A stretch of DNA of 64,000 nucleotides from Raphanus sativus (GCF_000801105.2 NC_079516.1:30417643-30481642); one strand, 5' to 3'; shown: positions 23,442 through 34,505, counted from the stretch's first letter. Numbers and translations are program-made. Notes: generated by a model not told the origin, from the letters alone.

Positions 23442-24888
23442 TGATATACCATGGATTTTACCCATTTTTACCCCTGGTATATAAGTGTTATAAATACTAT
23501 TTACTATGTATTAGAGTCTATTTAGAGTATTTAGAGGTTCAGAGACGATTTGGAGATATATGGTGATTTTGGTGCCTTTTGGAGTTTTTTGCAGTGCAGA
23601 ACTGCACAGACGCTTCATATGTTTAGCTCTCGATGGAAACCTTCCCACCGTTGGATTTAGCCGACTTTGAACACAAGACAGAGCTTTGAGTTATATTTCC
23701 AATGCCACCGGTCTGAGGTCAATCCGCATCCTGTAGCAGAAGTTATGCCCGTTTTACTGAAGAGTGGTCAGTCTGCCTCGCGAGAGGAAGCTGTCGAGAA
23801 GAAGATTGTATGTCGATCGATGCAACAGAGTGCATGTCGATCGACAGGGACATCAGAATGTGGGCTGAGTATATTTTATGACCAACTGAAGACCAGGAGT
23901 CACCACAAAGTTACCAAAATACCCTTGACGACCAGAAACCCTATTTATGTTTTTTGTAAGCCACTGTTGACGACTACGCTTTTTTCTACGCTTTCTTTTG
24001 ATTCATTGTTCTTAGTTTAGGAGAAAAAAGAGGAACTCCTTCATAGTCCTCTTGGAACTCCTTTGGTTTTTATATCTATTCTATTGCAATTTCATCTATT
24101 CATCTATGATTTCTGTGACAGCTATCATGTCTGAGTAGATCCACCTGTTAGGTTTAGGGTTCAAACAGGTTATGAGGGATTAGCCCCAAATATAGAATTG
24201 CTAAGTTGTGGTATTAATCATTGAGACTGTTCTTAATGCTTGTTCTTGAGTAATTAATCTGAACTTGATCATAGAATCATTAGGCACAAGCGAGAGCTTT
24301 GTCTCTTATCTGACTTGTCTTCTCTGATCTAGGATTGCTAGATAACAGCGAGAGCTGGTTTAGAAACCCTAGTGAACATATATTCAACCCGCGCATTAAG
24401 CTTACTAGAAGCGCGTCGATCGTTATTCCTATTGAATAATCGATCGACGGAGCGAAAGGTGTATCGATCGATACTCCTATAGAGTCATCGACCGACACTT
24501 TCTAATTGATCATCCCGACAGGTGAGATCATTGGATCTAGTAATAGATAACCTATACAACGAGAGTTGATATGTTATTCTTATAGTTGAGTTATATAATA
24601 TCATAATTTAGTATATATATCATTATAATTCCAGCCTGAATAGAAACCCTAGATCTAGCTACCATCCTTCCATCAAACAACTCTTGGTTACATAAGAACA
24701 ACTACCTTGTTCACTTTGCTTTCATTACATTCATATTTACTGCTTTATAACTGTTTGCCTAGTTAAATCTTAATATCTACACTTTAGTGTGCGCCCTAGC
24801 TCTCTGTGGATTCGATCCCTAAGTACTACAATCGAACCTCTTATTTGAGAGAGTAAGATCACTTGTTAGGGTAATTTGAGTGATATCA
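23442..24888 (+). repeat. E3 5' LTR
   Basis: 1447 bp, TGATATACCATGG...GTGATATCA. SID words occur at 23814-23850 and 24415-24495. The start resembles the minus-type LTRs read on their own strand, showing that the two types are related. Confidence 0.9.
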
Positions 24889-24892
24889 AATT

Positions 24893-24910
24893 TGGCGCCG
24901 TTGCCGGGGA
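24893..24910 (+). promoter_or_regulatory. E3 primer-binding site (tRNA-Asp type)
   Basis: TGGCGCCGTTGCCGGGGA, four bases after the LTR. Confidence 0.88.
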
Positions 24911-24984
24911 GCAAGGATTAGCCATTAGACTTGATTAATAGGTTTATTCTAGGTTTTATTTACTGTTTTAAGTTACTTACGAAA

Positions 24985-25006
24985 TTTTTTTTTTCTTGTT
25001 TTTCAG
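24985..25006 (+). promoter_or_regulatory. Polypyrimidine tract plus CAG before E3 gag ATG
   Basis: A long T/C run ending TTTTTCAG, followed after four bases by the gag ATG at 25011. It resembles a 3' splice site. A donor upstream in the 75-base leader is not obvious (one GT lies in 'taggtttatt'). Confidence 0.45.
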
Positions 25007-25010
25007 GTAT

Positions 25011-26264
25011 ATGCCAATTAGTACCAGAAGCAGCAAGGGAGAATTGCTTTTCTTCTCAGACCTAGCACGTTTGGAACGCTCGATCCGCAAAGAGAAACTT
25101 GCAGCATCGATCGATACCACTTATACATCATCGATCAACATTTGTGAAAAAGAACCGATCGACACATCATCTGCAACATTAGTCGAGACCAATCTGCTAG
25201 CAACCATGAGCGAGATACTTGTGCTACAAAGGGATGAGAATGGGGACCTGCATGACCGGGATGGTCATCTGCGTAATGCAGCAGGTCAGAGACTTGATGC
25301 TCAGGGGACTGTAATTCCTGACTCCGATACTGATGCTATAGGAGCTGCTATACCTGTAGATGGGGCTGCTCGACAAAGGACACTGGCTGACTACAACCGT
25401 CCAGAGGAATACTATGTCAACAGATCAGCCATTCGTCTACCAGATATCCAGACACAGAATTTCGAGCTGAATCCAAAGTACTACACGCTGGTGGCACAGA
25501 TACCTTACTCTGGATTATCTCACGAGCATCCTATGGACCATCTGTAAAGGTTCAAGGATCTTATTGCTCTTATCTGTATGGATGAAGTCCCTGAGGACTA
25601 CTTGCTTTGCAAGCTCTTCAAATACTCACTTGTTGGAGAAGCTTCACATTGGCTTAAGCAGCTACCACCAGGATCTCTTACATCCTGGACCGACATCCAA
25701 AATGCATTCCTGAGTAAATTCTTTGATGAAGCACGTACTGAAGAAATAAGAGATAAAATTTGGACATTCTCTCAGGGACCTACAGAAGGTTTCAGAAGCT
25801 CTTGGGAGAGGTTCAAGAGCTACCAAAGGGACTGCCCACATCATGGTTTTACGGAGGTTCAGCTGTTGATGAAGTTCTACAATGGTATTGATGTGCAATA
25901 TCATGTAATGCTGGACACTGCAAGCGAGGGGAACTTTAGAACAAGGACCCCAGAGGAAGCTAAGAGACTGATTGAGAGCTTGGCGTCCAGCACCAGTGCC
26001 AAAAATCTAGATATGCACAGGATAAAATCAGCTGTAAAGGATGACAACAAGATCATTGAGGCTGAGACTGGTTCTGTACATCAAGTCTCATTTGTGGAGC
26101 ATGCTATATACCAGGATGAGGATCTGTACAATTTAGAAGAGATGGAATTTATACTAGAGGAGCGCTTGAAAGAACAGCAGGAGATCACTGAGGAGCTTAA
26201 TTTGCATTTGGATTCTCTCTGCAAAGAGGTAAATGAAATGATAGACATCATCGATACCCATTAA
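25011..26264 (+). pseudogene. E3 gag (Athila-like) with one nonsense codon
   Basis: The start MPISTRSSKGELLF is chosen because E1, E5 and E6 share it. Then: LERSIRKEK; SID repeats; DENGDLHDRDGHLRNAAGQR; LADYNRPEEYYVNRSAIRLP; a block with IPYSGLSHEHPMDHL; a TAA at 25545-25547; and, in the same phase, the conserved gag core (LLCKLFKYSLVGEASHWLKQ, FDEARTEEIRDKIWTF, FKSYQRDCPHHGFTEVQLL) and a heptad-rich tail. The phase ends at TAA 26262-26264. The core is that of the retrotransposon gag family (Pfam PF03732). The single early stop alone would prevent a full product. Confidence 0.85.
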
Positions 26265-26335
26265 AAGATGTTGTGCACCCAAATTTCTCAGATTGCAAAA
26301 ACTGTGAAAAATGAATTTTTTCTTCAAAGGAACGA

Positions 26336-26560
26336 CACTGTTCATGCCGGTACTGTTCACACCGGTACTATTCACACAGGTACTGTTCATCCCGCATCGA
26401 TCGACACTGTTCATCCGATATCGATCGACACTGTTCATCTCGTGTCGGTCGACACTGTTCATCACGGCACTGTTCACCGAAATACTGTTCATCGTGGTAC
26501 TGTTCATCGTGACACTGTTCATCAAAACACTATTCATCATGACAGTGTTAACCCAGAAAC
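26336..26560 (+). repeat. Thr-Val-His coding repeat array of E3
   Basis: About 13 units of 15 bp (ACTGTTCAT plus six bases), some extended by a TCGATCGAC word to 24 bp, giving TVHxx and TVHxxSID. It is in the same reading phase as gag. The array continues for about three units after E4 (30279-30325). E6 has only about seven units at 47128-47245, so the number varies. Confidence 0.85.
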
Positions 26561-27184
26561 GGTTGATGTAAAGATGTCCGTCCCTGAAGTAGTCGCTGAC
26601 GTAGTTGCTGAAGCAGACGTCGTGTGGAGAGATGAAGACCATGTGGAGTCGAGATGCTAAGCTGGAGTCGTGTAGACTTGGAGAGCAAGGGAGTATCTTA
26701 GAGAAACGGAAAAGAGGAATAAACTTGGGGAGCAAGTTTATGACTTAAAGGAAGAGGAATAAGTGCATTCCAAGAAAATGAAAGTTGCACTTATTGATAT
26801 GGAAGATGTCCATATTGTGGTTCCTTGGAGACTAGGGTTTCGGGAACGTGGAGACTAATATAAGATAGCTATGTGGTCGTCTGTATAGACACAGAGACAC
26901 AGAGGCTGATCTTATAGAGAGAGAGAAGCGCTTGGAAGTGTTCTGGGTCTTGCTGAAGCACGGGCTGAAGTACTTGACGGTGGAGAGACATAAGCGGGTA
27001 GCTTAGGAATTGTTCAGTGGCGTGTGTTAGAGTGTAACACTAGACGTGTAAAGCAGATTAAGCATAGCTTGTAATAGGGTTTACAAGGCGATTTCTAATA
27101 AGAGCAATTGGTGTTTGCTTGTGTATTTTGTCTCTCTGATTTACCTTCTGCAGTACTATTGTTTGTGTCGTCTTTGCACTTACA
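26561..27184 (+). repeat. E4 5' LTR
   Basis: 624 bp, ending TTGCACTTACA. A weak TATA-like word (AATATAAG) lies at about 26857-26864. Confidence 0.88.
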
Positions 27185-27186
27185 AG

Positions 27187-27198
27187 TGGTATCAAAGC
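27187..27198 (+). promoter_or_regulatory. E4 primer-binding site (initiator tRNA-Met type)
   Basis: TGGTATCAAAGC, two bases after the LTR. The usual copia site is TGGTATCAGAGC, so one mismatch. Confidence 0.8.
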
Positions 27199-27236
27199 GG
27201 GTCACCTAAGTTACTGGTGTGATCCTAGAGGTGAAG

Positions 27237-28235
27237 ATGGACACGGTTATTTCTGTGCAGAAGGCAATCGTGTTGAATGCGGACCAATATGGTCATTCGA
27301 AAGCTCGCATGAAGCAGTTGATTCGAGGAATCAATGAAGATGCGTGGATAGCTGTGAAGACTGGTTGGGAGGAGCCCACCATAGTCACAGCAGATGGGAA
27401 GAAGCCTAAACCAAAGGAGGATTGGTCAGAGGCAGAGCGCAATGCATCAAAGTTTAATGCAAAGGCGCTTTCGACGATTTTCGGAGCTGTTGAAGTAGAG
27501 CAGTTCCAGCTGATTCAGGGGAGTACTTCAGCTAAAGAGGCGTGGGAGATCCTGCTGAATTCGTTTGAAGGAGATGACAGTGTCAAGAGGACACGTCTGA
27601 ATCATCTTGGGTCGCAGTTTGAGAATCTGAAGTGGTCAGATGCGGATACGGTGGCGAGCTTCAGTGCCAAACTCAGTGTTATGGCGCATGAAGCATGTGT
27701 ACCTGGAAAGAAGTACAAGGAGAAGAAGCTGGTGAAGAAGTTGCTACGTTCTCTTCCAGCAAGGTTTGGAGCTCAGAAGGCGGTCCTAAATATGACTGCA
27801 AGCACGGATGAGCTCAAGTTTGACAAGGTTGTGGGTATGCTGAAGGCGGAAGAGATGGAGACAGGTAGTGGCTCGGTGTCTACATCAGGAGGTACGCCAG
27901 GGAGTATAGCCCTTGTAGTTGACAAGGATGCAGAGAAAATTCAGAAGCTTGAAGATGCCATGGGCATGTTGGCTAGGAATTTTGGCAAGGGGATGAATTT
28001 CTCAGGTGGGAGGAATCAGGTTGGTCGCCAGAGAGGTGATCGTGACAGTAGCAGAAGAAGAGAAGGTCTCAAGTGCTACGAGTGTGAAGGAGTTGGTCAT
28101 ATAAGGGATAACTGTCTGTTGGTACAACGAAGAGAGCTCAAGTGCTCTGAGTGTAGAGGTGTTGGACACACACGGCGTGAATGTCCAAACTCAAGGAAGG
28201 GTAAAGGTAGTCCATTGCAGTCGTCTGATGATTGA
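27237..28235 (+). CDS. E4 copia-type Gag with two zinc knuckles
   Basis: 332 residues from the first in-frame ATG (MDTVISVQKAIVLNADQ). Residues about 10-220 look like the UBN2/copia gag domain (WEILLNSFEGDDSVKRTRL, LVKKLLRSLPARFG). Two CCHC knuckles follow at residues about 280-293 (CYECEGVGHIRDNC) and 303-316 (CSECRGVGHTRREC), which bind RNA. The frame ends at a TGA, yet the same phase reopens at once (ESEEDGKVNLVAFGARKEG) to about 28454, so the stop may be a mutation inside a longer gag. It forms the particle; without pol it depends on another element. Confidence 0.75.
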   Translation: MDTVISVQKAIVLNADQYGHSKARMKQLIRGINEDAWIAVKTGWEEPTIVTADGKKPKPKEDWSEAERNASKFNAKALSTIFGAVEVEQFQLIQGSTSAKEAWEILLNSFEGDDSVKRTRLNHLGSQFENLKWSDADTVASFSAKLSVMAHEACVPGKKYKEKKLVKKLLRSLPARFGAQKAVLNMTASTDELKFDKVVGMLKAEEMETGSGSVSTSGGTPGSIALVVDKDAEKIQKLEDAMGMLARNFGKGMNFSGGRNQVGRQRGDRDSSRRREGLKCYECEGVGHIRDNCLLVQRRELKCSECRGVGHTRRECPNSRKGKGSPLQSSDD

Positions 28236-28450
28236 GAGTCTGAAGAAGATGGAAAGGTGAATCTTGTTGCATTTGGTGCACGCAAGGAGGGATCTAGTGA
28301 ATCCTCTGGTTCAGATCTCAGCACAGATGATGAGGAGTATCACGTGCTGCTTAACAAGTGGTTGAGGGTCAAGGATCAGAATCTGAGATTGGAGGATTTG
28401 GCTCAGAAGCAGAACGAGCTGCTTGAAGAACTCGTGAAGAACTTGCGGCT

Positions 28451-29263
28451 GTGAATGAGAAGAATGAGTCTCTTGAGCAGAAGGTGAGCGAGTTGAAGGA
28501 AGTTGTTACTGGGGAACGAGAGAGAGCAAGGATGCTGGAACGTGATTTGGCTGACAATCACAAACAGATCAGGATGCTCAACAGTGGATCCAAAGAATTG
28601 GATAAGATACTGTCGATGGGACAACCAGCCAAGGTGAACTGGGGTCTAGGATATCGAGGAGCTGAGGGTACTAAGGAAGTACAGAAGGGGCTGTCACATT
28701 TTGTGCGTGGAAGCACATCAAAAGGTGGAGCCAAAGAGACTTGTCAGGAAGTACTACAGCGTGGAGCTGTGAGTAACAAGCAGAAAGTGTTACATCAGTG
28801 CAGCAACATGAAGTTCAGACAGGGGGTTCTGAAGCATGGGTGTGCAGCTGGTACGAGGAAGGAGACTGATCGGTGCATCAGCAACTGTGTCAGGCCAAAG
28901 AAGAAGCAACATCGGATGTGCTGCTGGTTCTGTGGAAAAGTTGGACACAAGAAGGTGGAGTGTTTTGCTCGTGAGAAGAGCAGGAACATGGACAAGAGGG
29001 TGAACAAGGCGTTCACTAAACCCAAGAGGGTTAAAGAGGTGTCTGTAGCCAAGAGTGGCTTACTTGATGAGATCAATGAGAAGACATCAGAAGAGGGATA
29101 CAGCTCTGGTAGGAGTGATCTTGAAGAAGATCAAGAAGCATCAAGACTGAAACTAGGACACGGAGTTGTCCATAGCACAAAGGGGAAAGAGATCGAAGTG
29201 CGTCAGGAAGTGATGCGAGAGGATCTTCAGGAGGGTGATAGCGAAATCACTCCAAGACAATAG
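28451..29263 (+). pseudogene. E4 gag continuation with a third zinc knuckle
   Basis: 270 codons in a phase shifted from the main gag. It begins with a coiled-coil stretch (NESLEQKVSELKEVV), then LDKILSMGQPAKVNWGLGY, a block typical of SIRE-type elements, and a third CCHC knuckle (CWFCGKVGHKKVEC). After the knuckle a SIRE element would enter protease and integrase. Here an acidic tail follows, then a stop and the 3' LTR region. The whole pol has been lost. Confidence 0.65.
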
Positions 29264-29659
29264 CAACGAGTGCAGAGGGCACTCGGGGTGGATGAGGAAG
29301 GGCTCATGGTCAAGGAGACGACGCATGAAGGAAGCCTGGTCCTCAACAGAAGTGGGTCGAGAGGTAGCTCGACAAGTGCGTCAGATCGTGATGCAGTAGC
29401 AGACAGGTGTGTCTGTAAGGCTTGACATCTAAGCATCTGTTTTAGCTTAGTATGCAATCAAGCAGGGGGAGAATGATGACGTTCTGGTCAAGAGAAGTCA
29501 AGAGAATGCATATCTCATGGGGGGAGAAAAGCATGGTGTGGTGCACATCTCGTGGGGGAGAAAAGCACAATTGGCGTGGAAGTTTCCAGGTGGGGAACGT
29601 GTTTGTTGAACCAGAAGAAGGTTGTGCTTGATCGGCACACAAAGCTAAAAGAGGGAGAT
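29264..29659 (+). other. E4 3' noncoding with purine-rich tract
   Basis: No ORF of note. Repeated purine-rich runs (AGCAGGGGGAGA near 29461, AGAGGGAGA at 29650-29658) precede the 3' LTR; the last is the likely PPT. Confidence 0.6.
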
Positions 29660-30278
29660 TGTTGATGTAAAGATGTCCGCCCTGAAGTAGTCGCTGACGT
29701 AGTTGCTGAAACAGACTTCGTGTGGAGTGGTGAAGACCATGTGGAGTCGAGATGCTGAGCTGGAGTCGTGTAGACTTGAAGAGCAAGGGAGTATCTTGGA
29801 GAAAAGGAAAAGAAGAATAAACTTGGTGAGCAAGTTTATGACTTAAAGGAAGAGGAATAAGTGCATTCCAAGAAAAGGAAAGTTGCACTTATTGATATGG
29901 AAGATGTCCATATTGTGGTTCCTTGGAGACTAGGGTTTCGGGAACGTGGAGACTAATATAAGATAGCTATGTGGTCGTCTGTATAGAGAGACACAGAGGC
30001 TGATCTTATAGAGAGAGAGAAGTGCTTGGAAGTATTTTGGGTCGTGCTGAAGCAGGGACTGAAGTACTTGACGGTGGAGAGACATAAGCGGATAGCTTAG
30101 GAATTGTTCAGTGGCGTGTGTTAGGATGTAACACTAGACGTGTATAGCTGATTAAGCATAGCTTGTAATAGGGTTTACAAGGCGATTTCTAATAAGAGCA
30201 ATTGGTGTTTGCTTGTGTATTTTGTCTCTCTGATTTACCTTCTGCAGTACTATTGTTTGTGTCATCTTTGCACTTACA
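29660..30278 (+). repeat. E4 3' LTR
   Basis: 619 bp starting TGTTGATGTAAAG and ending CACTTACA. It is a close match to the 5' LTR, with a few small indels. Confidence 0.88.
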
Positions 30279-30283
30279 GAAAC

Positions 30284-30927
30284 TGTTCATCGGGATACTA
30301 TTCATCGTGAAACTATTCATCCCGACTGGGAAGAGCAGCAGGTCGATTCCAGATGGGATAACTACTTTGGGGAAGTAATCAAACATGAGAAGTTGGAAAA
30401 AGAAGTCTTTTTAGTCGAAAGTTGCATGTCCATTTGTAGCTCGTACTTGTGTCGATCGACACCATCAGCTGAACATCGATCGACACCACTTTTAGGGACA
30501 TGCAGTACTGTTCAAATCTAGAGCCACTCAGATTTCGCTGCTCAACACCCGCATCCTCCCATCCCGTACAATGCTAAAGCATATGACGTCGAGCAACACA
30601 AACAAAACGGCATCGATCGACCTCCACGGGAAAGCATCGATCGACAGCAGCTCACTACAAATCTAGGTGTTTACCAGACCATGATGCCCACGGTTTGAAT
30701 ACAACTCGCAACCCATCTCAGACGCCATTTTGCTTAAAGACAGTGGAGAAGACCAGACAGCAACCTGCAGATGCACCAGACCAAAAGCAATTGACTCTAG
30801 TTGAAATTTCTTTCGTTGAGAGTGTCGATCGACGACATCCACCTGGTATCGATAGACACCAAATGGACAGACATGAACCTGCAATGGAACAGAAGGCAAC
30901 AAAAGAAGTTATTCGGATTGGGATGAG
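30284..30927 (+). other. E3 segment between repeat array and protease
   Basis: Holds the last Thr-Val-His units, then a linker with SID words (30449-30490, 30612-30645, 30825-30855). The reading phase is broken; pieces such as 30695-30931 (SVDRRHPPGIDRHQ) are remnants of the gag-protease linker. The E6 equivalent is 47246-47940. Confidence 0.6.
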
Positions 30928-31629
30928 GTGAAAGCTAAGAAACTCTATGTTCCCAAACACCTGAGGAGAGAAGCTAACAAAGCTGAACTTGATGGATTTC
31001 ACAAGAGGGTGAAGAGAGTTCCTAAGGGTATGACTTTTGAGGAAGCCTATTATAAGTACAGACTTGGTAATTTCATCAGAGAGAGCAGAGAGACAGAAAA
31101 GGACATGGAGATATTATTCAACAAGGTATGCCGTAAGCTTAAGAGGACTCTAAAGAAGGAACAAGATCCTGGAAAGTTTCTGATTCCATGCTCTATAAAT
31201 AACCACGATTTGCCAAACGCCCTCTGCGATACTGGATCTGCAGTCAGCATCATGTCTATAGACACTGCTGAAATATTAGGATTAAAGACGGAACCTTCAA
31301 AAGATAGTTTCGCTTTCGTTGATAACTCCAAAGCAAACTCAGCAGGCTTGATCAGGAATGTTAAAGTGGAGCTCAAATCAGGCAGGACATCTTCCCTTCT
31401 TTTTGGAAGAGCCTTCATGGCTACAGTGGGAGTAGTTTGTGATCTTAAGAAGAATAGGATGTGCCTAACTAATGTTGATGAAAATGTCTTCTATGATCCT
31501 ATGGAGAAGAAGAAAAGTGAATATTTGATTTCATACATAGAGATGTTTGAAGATCCAGCACCTCTAACATATGCAGATCGCGAAATCAGGATCAACATCG
31601 ATCGACATTCAACTTTCAAGATCGGTCGA
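30928..31629 (+). pseudogene. E3 retropepsin ORF, interrupted by E5
   Basis: Starts KKLYVPKHLRREANKAELDG, then YYKYRLGNFIRESRETEKD, and the catalytic motif LCDTGSAVSIM near 31222 (Asp-Thr-Gly). The flap-side motif SLLFGRAFMATVG lies near 31396. Compared with E6, about 14 residues (GEFTIHVDFHVVEF-like) are missing just before that motif. The N-terminal extension is a conserved part of the SID family. The last ~15 codons are shifted relative to E6. E5 is inserted at 31629/31630; the C-terminal domain resumes at 41249. Confidence 0.8.
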
Positions 31630-32930
31630 TGATAGTGCTCAAATTACCCAGTAGAGCTTACTCTCTCAAATAAGAGGTACAGCTGTAGTACTTAGGGATC
31701 GAATCACGAGGAGCTAGGGAACCAATTAAATAAAATCTACTAATCAATCATAGGCAATGTTGGTTTATATGATAGAAATGAAAATAACAATTCCTAAAAT
31801 GAGCAAGGTAGTTGCTCTAACTAACAATATGATGGGTTGTTTAAATGTGATAAAGAGTGCTAGACATAGGGTTTCTATTCAGGAATGGAGATTATAATCT
31901 CTATAAATGCTTTAACAAGTTGCTTGCATGATACTATAGATCTCAGTCGCTTAACATATGTGATAAATCACTGGTTAAAATATCTAGATCTCTGGCCACA
32001 CCTTTCGCATGATGACACAGAAAAAGAGTCGGTCGATATCCTTTTGAGATATCGAGCGATACACCTTTCGCGGCGCCGATCGATTCACTTGTCGGGATAT
32101 CAATCGACGGCTTCTAGATCTGCCTAGGCGCGAGCCGAATATGACCACAAGGTCTCAAGGAGGAATTGTCGTTCTTCTCAACGGGAGACAGGCATAGGGT
32201 ACAATCTAAAACAAGCATAGGGTACAATCCATTTGATGAGTATCACAACTTAGCAATTATAGTTTGGGGCTAATCCCACAAACCTATTAAAACCCTAGAT
32301 CTAACAAGTAGACTACTCAGACATAGCTAAGCAATTCATAACAATAGATAGATGAAAGAATTGCATAGATAGAATAAAGTTGAAATACAAAAGGAGATGA
32401 GAAATCTCTCCAATCTCTCTCAAACAAATAAAACTCTAGTCTCTCTCTCACACTCTCTGCTTTGAGGGTTGTTAAAAGCTTGCTTCTTTCGAAGGTTGCC
32501 GTCAAAAACACTTAGCAGGAGTACTTAAGCATTTCCATTAGGTTAAAAACTTGTTAGGGGCAATCTTGTAATTTGGTGAAGTCTTGGTGAAGTAGTCGGC
32601 TAAACCATTTCGTCCTCGATATCGATCGACAACACTAAATGTGTATCGATCGATTATAATCTTCTAGTACGCGGATCTTCTCAGCTACATCGATCGACAA
32701 CTCAAGATGAGTATCGATCGATTATAATCGCAATGTTGACTTCCGACTTAGTCTTGAATGGTCAACTCGGGTGTATCATCTCTTGCACTCCAATATGCTC
32801 CAAATACATCACTTTCTCACAAAATGCTCATGAACCTGAAAACAGACCTAACAGGCTAGAAAACAGATTAAATATATAATAAAATACTAGTATACCATGG
32901 TTAAAAACGGGTAAAATCCATGGTATATCA
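31630..32930 (-). repeat. E5 3' LTR
   Basis: 1301 bp. It is shorter than its partner mainly through a loss near 32190-32200, where the duplicated 'catagggtacaatc' words flank the gap. SID words are paired and duplicated at 32621-32729. Confidence 0.9.
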
Positions 32931-32944
32931 ACTCCCCCAGACTT
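32931..32944 (-). promoter_or_regulatory. E5 polypurine tract
   Basis: The minus strand reads AAGTCTGGGGGAGT directly before the 3' LTR. Confidence 0.8.
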
Positions 32945-33940
32945 ACTCCTTTGCTTGTCCTCAAGCAAAAACAGTAGTCTTTGGAAAAGGTTTGGAAATA
33001 GCAGGAACTCAAAGATTCAATATATTGAAGTCATCACTCTATGGGTTTGCAATTCATGTCTAAACATCCTAATCACAAAAGTTCATCATGCCTTATCCTA
33101 GCTTAGCAACCAAACTCATCTAGTCAACAACTTAGCAATTCTCATCTGACATTCCCCTCTACTAACCTCATTTCTTAACATAAAATAAAAGTGCAGGCTT
33201 TACCTTAGGAGTATCGATCAAAGGACACATGGATTCAACTCAAACAAGTATCTGAACACACAAGTTGTCTTCTCTAATCCCTTTCTCCCCTCTTCTCTCT
33301 TCTCTGAATCTCTTATTAGTTTCAATTTCAATAGGTTTCGATGCCACATAGGTCATCTAGTCCATCTCATTGACATTTGCATTGTAACTCATACATTTTT
33401 GACAAAATGTAGCGAATAATGGGGTCGCAGGAATCACTCCTACCCCTCGTTTCCACAAGGTGTGATCATTCTTGAGATTTAGAATACTGGGGTCGCAGGA
33501 GACACTCCTACCCCTCTGCCTCTCAAGAAATCATTTCAAACTTTTATAACATAAACTTAGATCTCGAGATGCCGAAGAGAGAGAAGGAAGGGAACCAGAA
33601 ACACACAGACTTTTTACCTTCCAGACTTGTAGGAGGATTCCGATCCAGTGATTTCCAAGCCCCAAGACAAGCAAATGAGTCTGTATTAGTGTTGGAGGTC
33701 AGCTTTGGTTCCTTCAAACAATCTTAGCTAGTGAATATAGATGGCAAGTTAATCCACTTTAGCATCTTTAGTACTATCTGCAATCAGTAATTTAGAATGG
33801 TGCTAAAGAGTGGTCAGACAATCAAATATAAATCCATATCAATGTTCCTATAATACTTATACGAAAAATAATTTTGAAAAATAAATTAAATAAAACCAAA
33901 ATAAAAACACATATTATTAAACTCCCCCCCCAGACTTTAA
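32945..33940 (-). other. E5 3' noncoding region
   Basis: No real ORF. It includes two tandem copies of a roughly 65-bp block starting 'aatactggggtcgcagg' (33415-33525), shared with E6 (50265-50400, plus strand) and E7 (61645-61760), and an internal PPT-like run (33921-33937). Confidence 0.65.
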
Positions 33941-33959
33941 TTACACTGTCCCAGTGTAA
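33941..33959 (-). other. Stem-loop A of E5 (3-nt loop)
   Basis: The minus strand reads TTACACTG-GGA-CAGTGTAA: the same 8-bp stem as in E1 but with one loop base fewer, followed by the purine run AAGTCTGGGGGGGGAG. Confidence 0.65.
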
Positions 33960-34228
33960 CACAGCCGGTGGTGAGGTAAATAAATAAAACATAATTAATA
34001 AATATAACAAGTTAGGATGAATAAACCTGATCGACAAGATGTCGATCGATTCGTAGTGGTATACGTCGATCGTTAGTAATGGTCGTGTGGTGTCGAGCGA
34101 GATGAATGGTGAATGTCGATCGATGGAATTATCCTTCTACTTGGATCTAATAAAAACTGCAAAATAAATCCGAAAAAATAAAAGCAAAAATGAAAAATAA
34201 AATTAAATAAAGAAAAAGAAAACATAAT

Positions 34229-34246
34229 AGTGGGTTGCCTCCCACT
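34229..34246 (-). other. Stem-loop B of E5
   Basis: AGTGGG-AGGCAA-CCCACT on the minus strand, with AGCGCT just upstream. Identical to E1 and E7. Confidence 0.7.
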
Positions 34247-34505
34247 CAGCGCTTTGTTATAGACATTTAGCTTGACTGTGGTAGGTGAGTGACTCATGGG
34301 GTGTAGTGGGGGTTGTTGTTTGCTGGTGGGCAAACACTTCCCTCATCTTTGGACTCAGCAGCAGTGAAGCTTCTTGTGGCATCACCTGATCTTGTCCATC
34401 TAGGAGATATCTTTGCTAATCGGCTTTGATGACTTGCAACCTTCTGACCAAATCTTCTGTGTCTAACTGATGCTGATAGAAGTCAAATCTAGAATGCTCA
34501 GGTAG

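Larger units (their letters stand above)
26561..30278 (+). mobile_element. E4: Ty1/copia (SIRE-like) element with gag only
   Basis: 3718 bp. LTRs 26561-27184 and 29660-30278, TSD GAAAC (26556-26560 and 30279-30283), PBS complementary to initiator tRNA-Met. Gag with zinc knuckles is present; protease, integrase, reverse transcriptase and RNase H are absent. The first base of the 5' LTR is G where the 3' LTR has T, a small decay of the TG end. It sits inside the Thr-Val-His array of E3. Confidence 0.9.

Noticed and set aside
26336..26560. CRISPR-like array
   Set aside because: Units are 15-24 bp with no spacers, they read as Thr-Val-His in the gag phase, and this is a plant nuclear retroelement.
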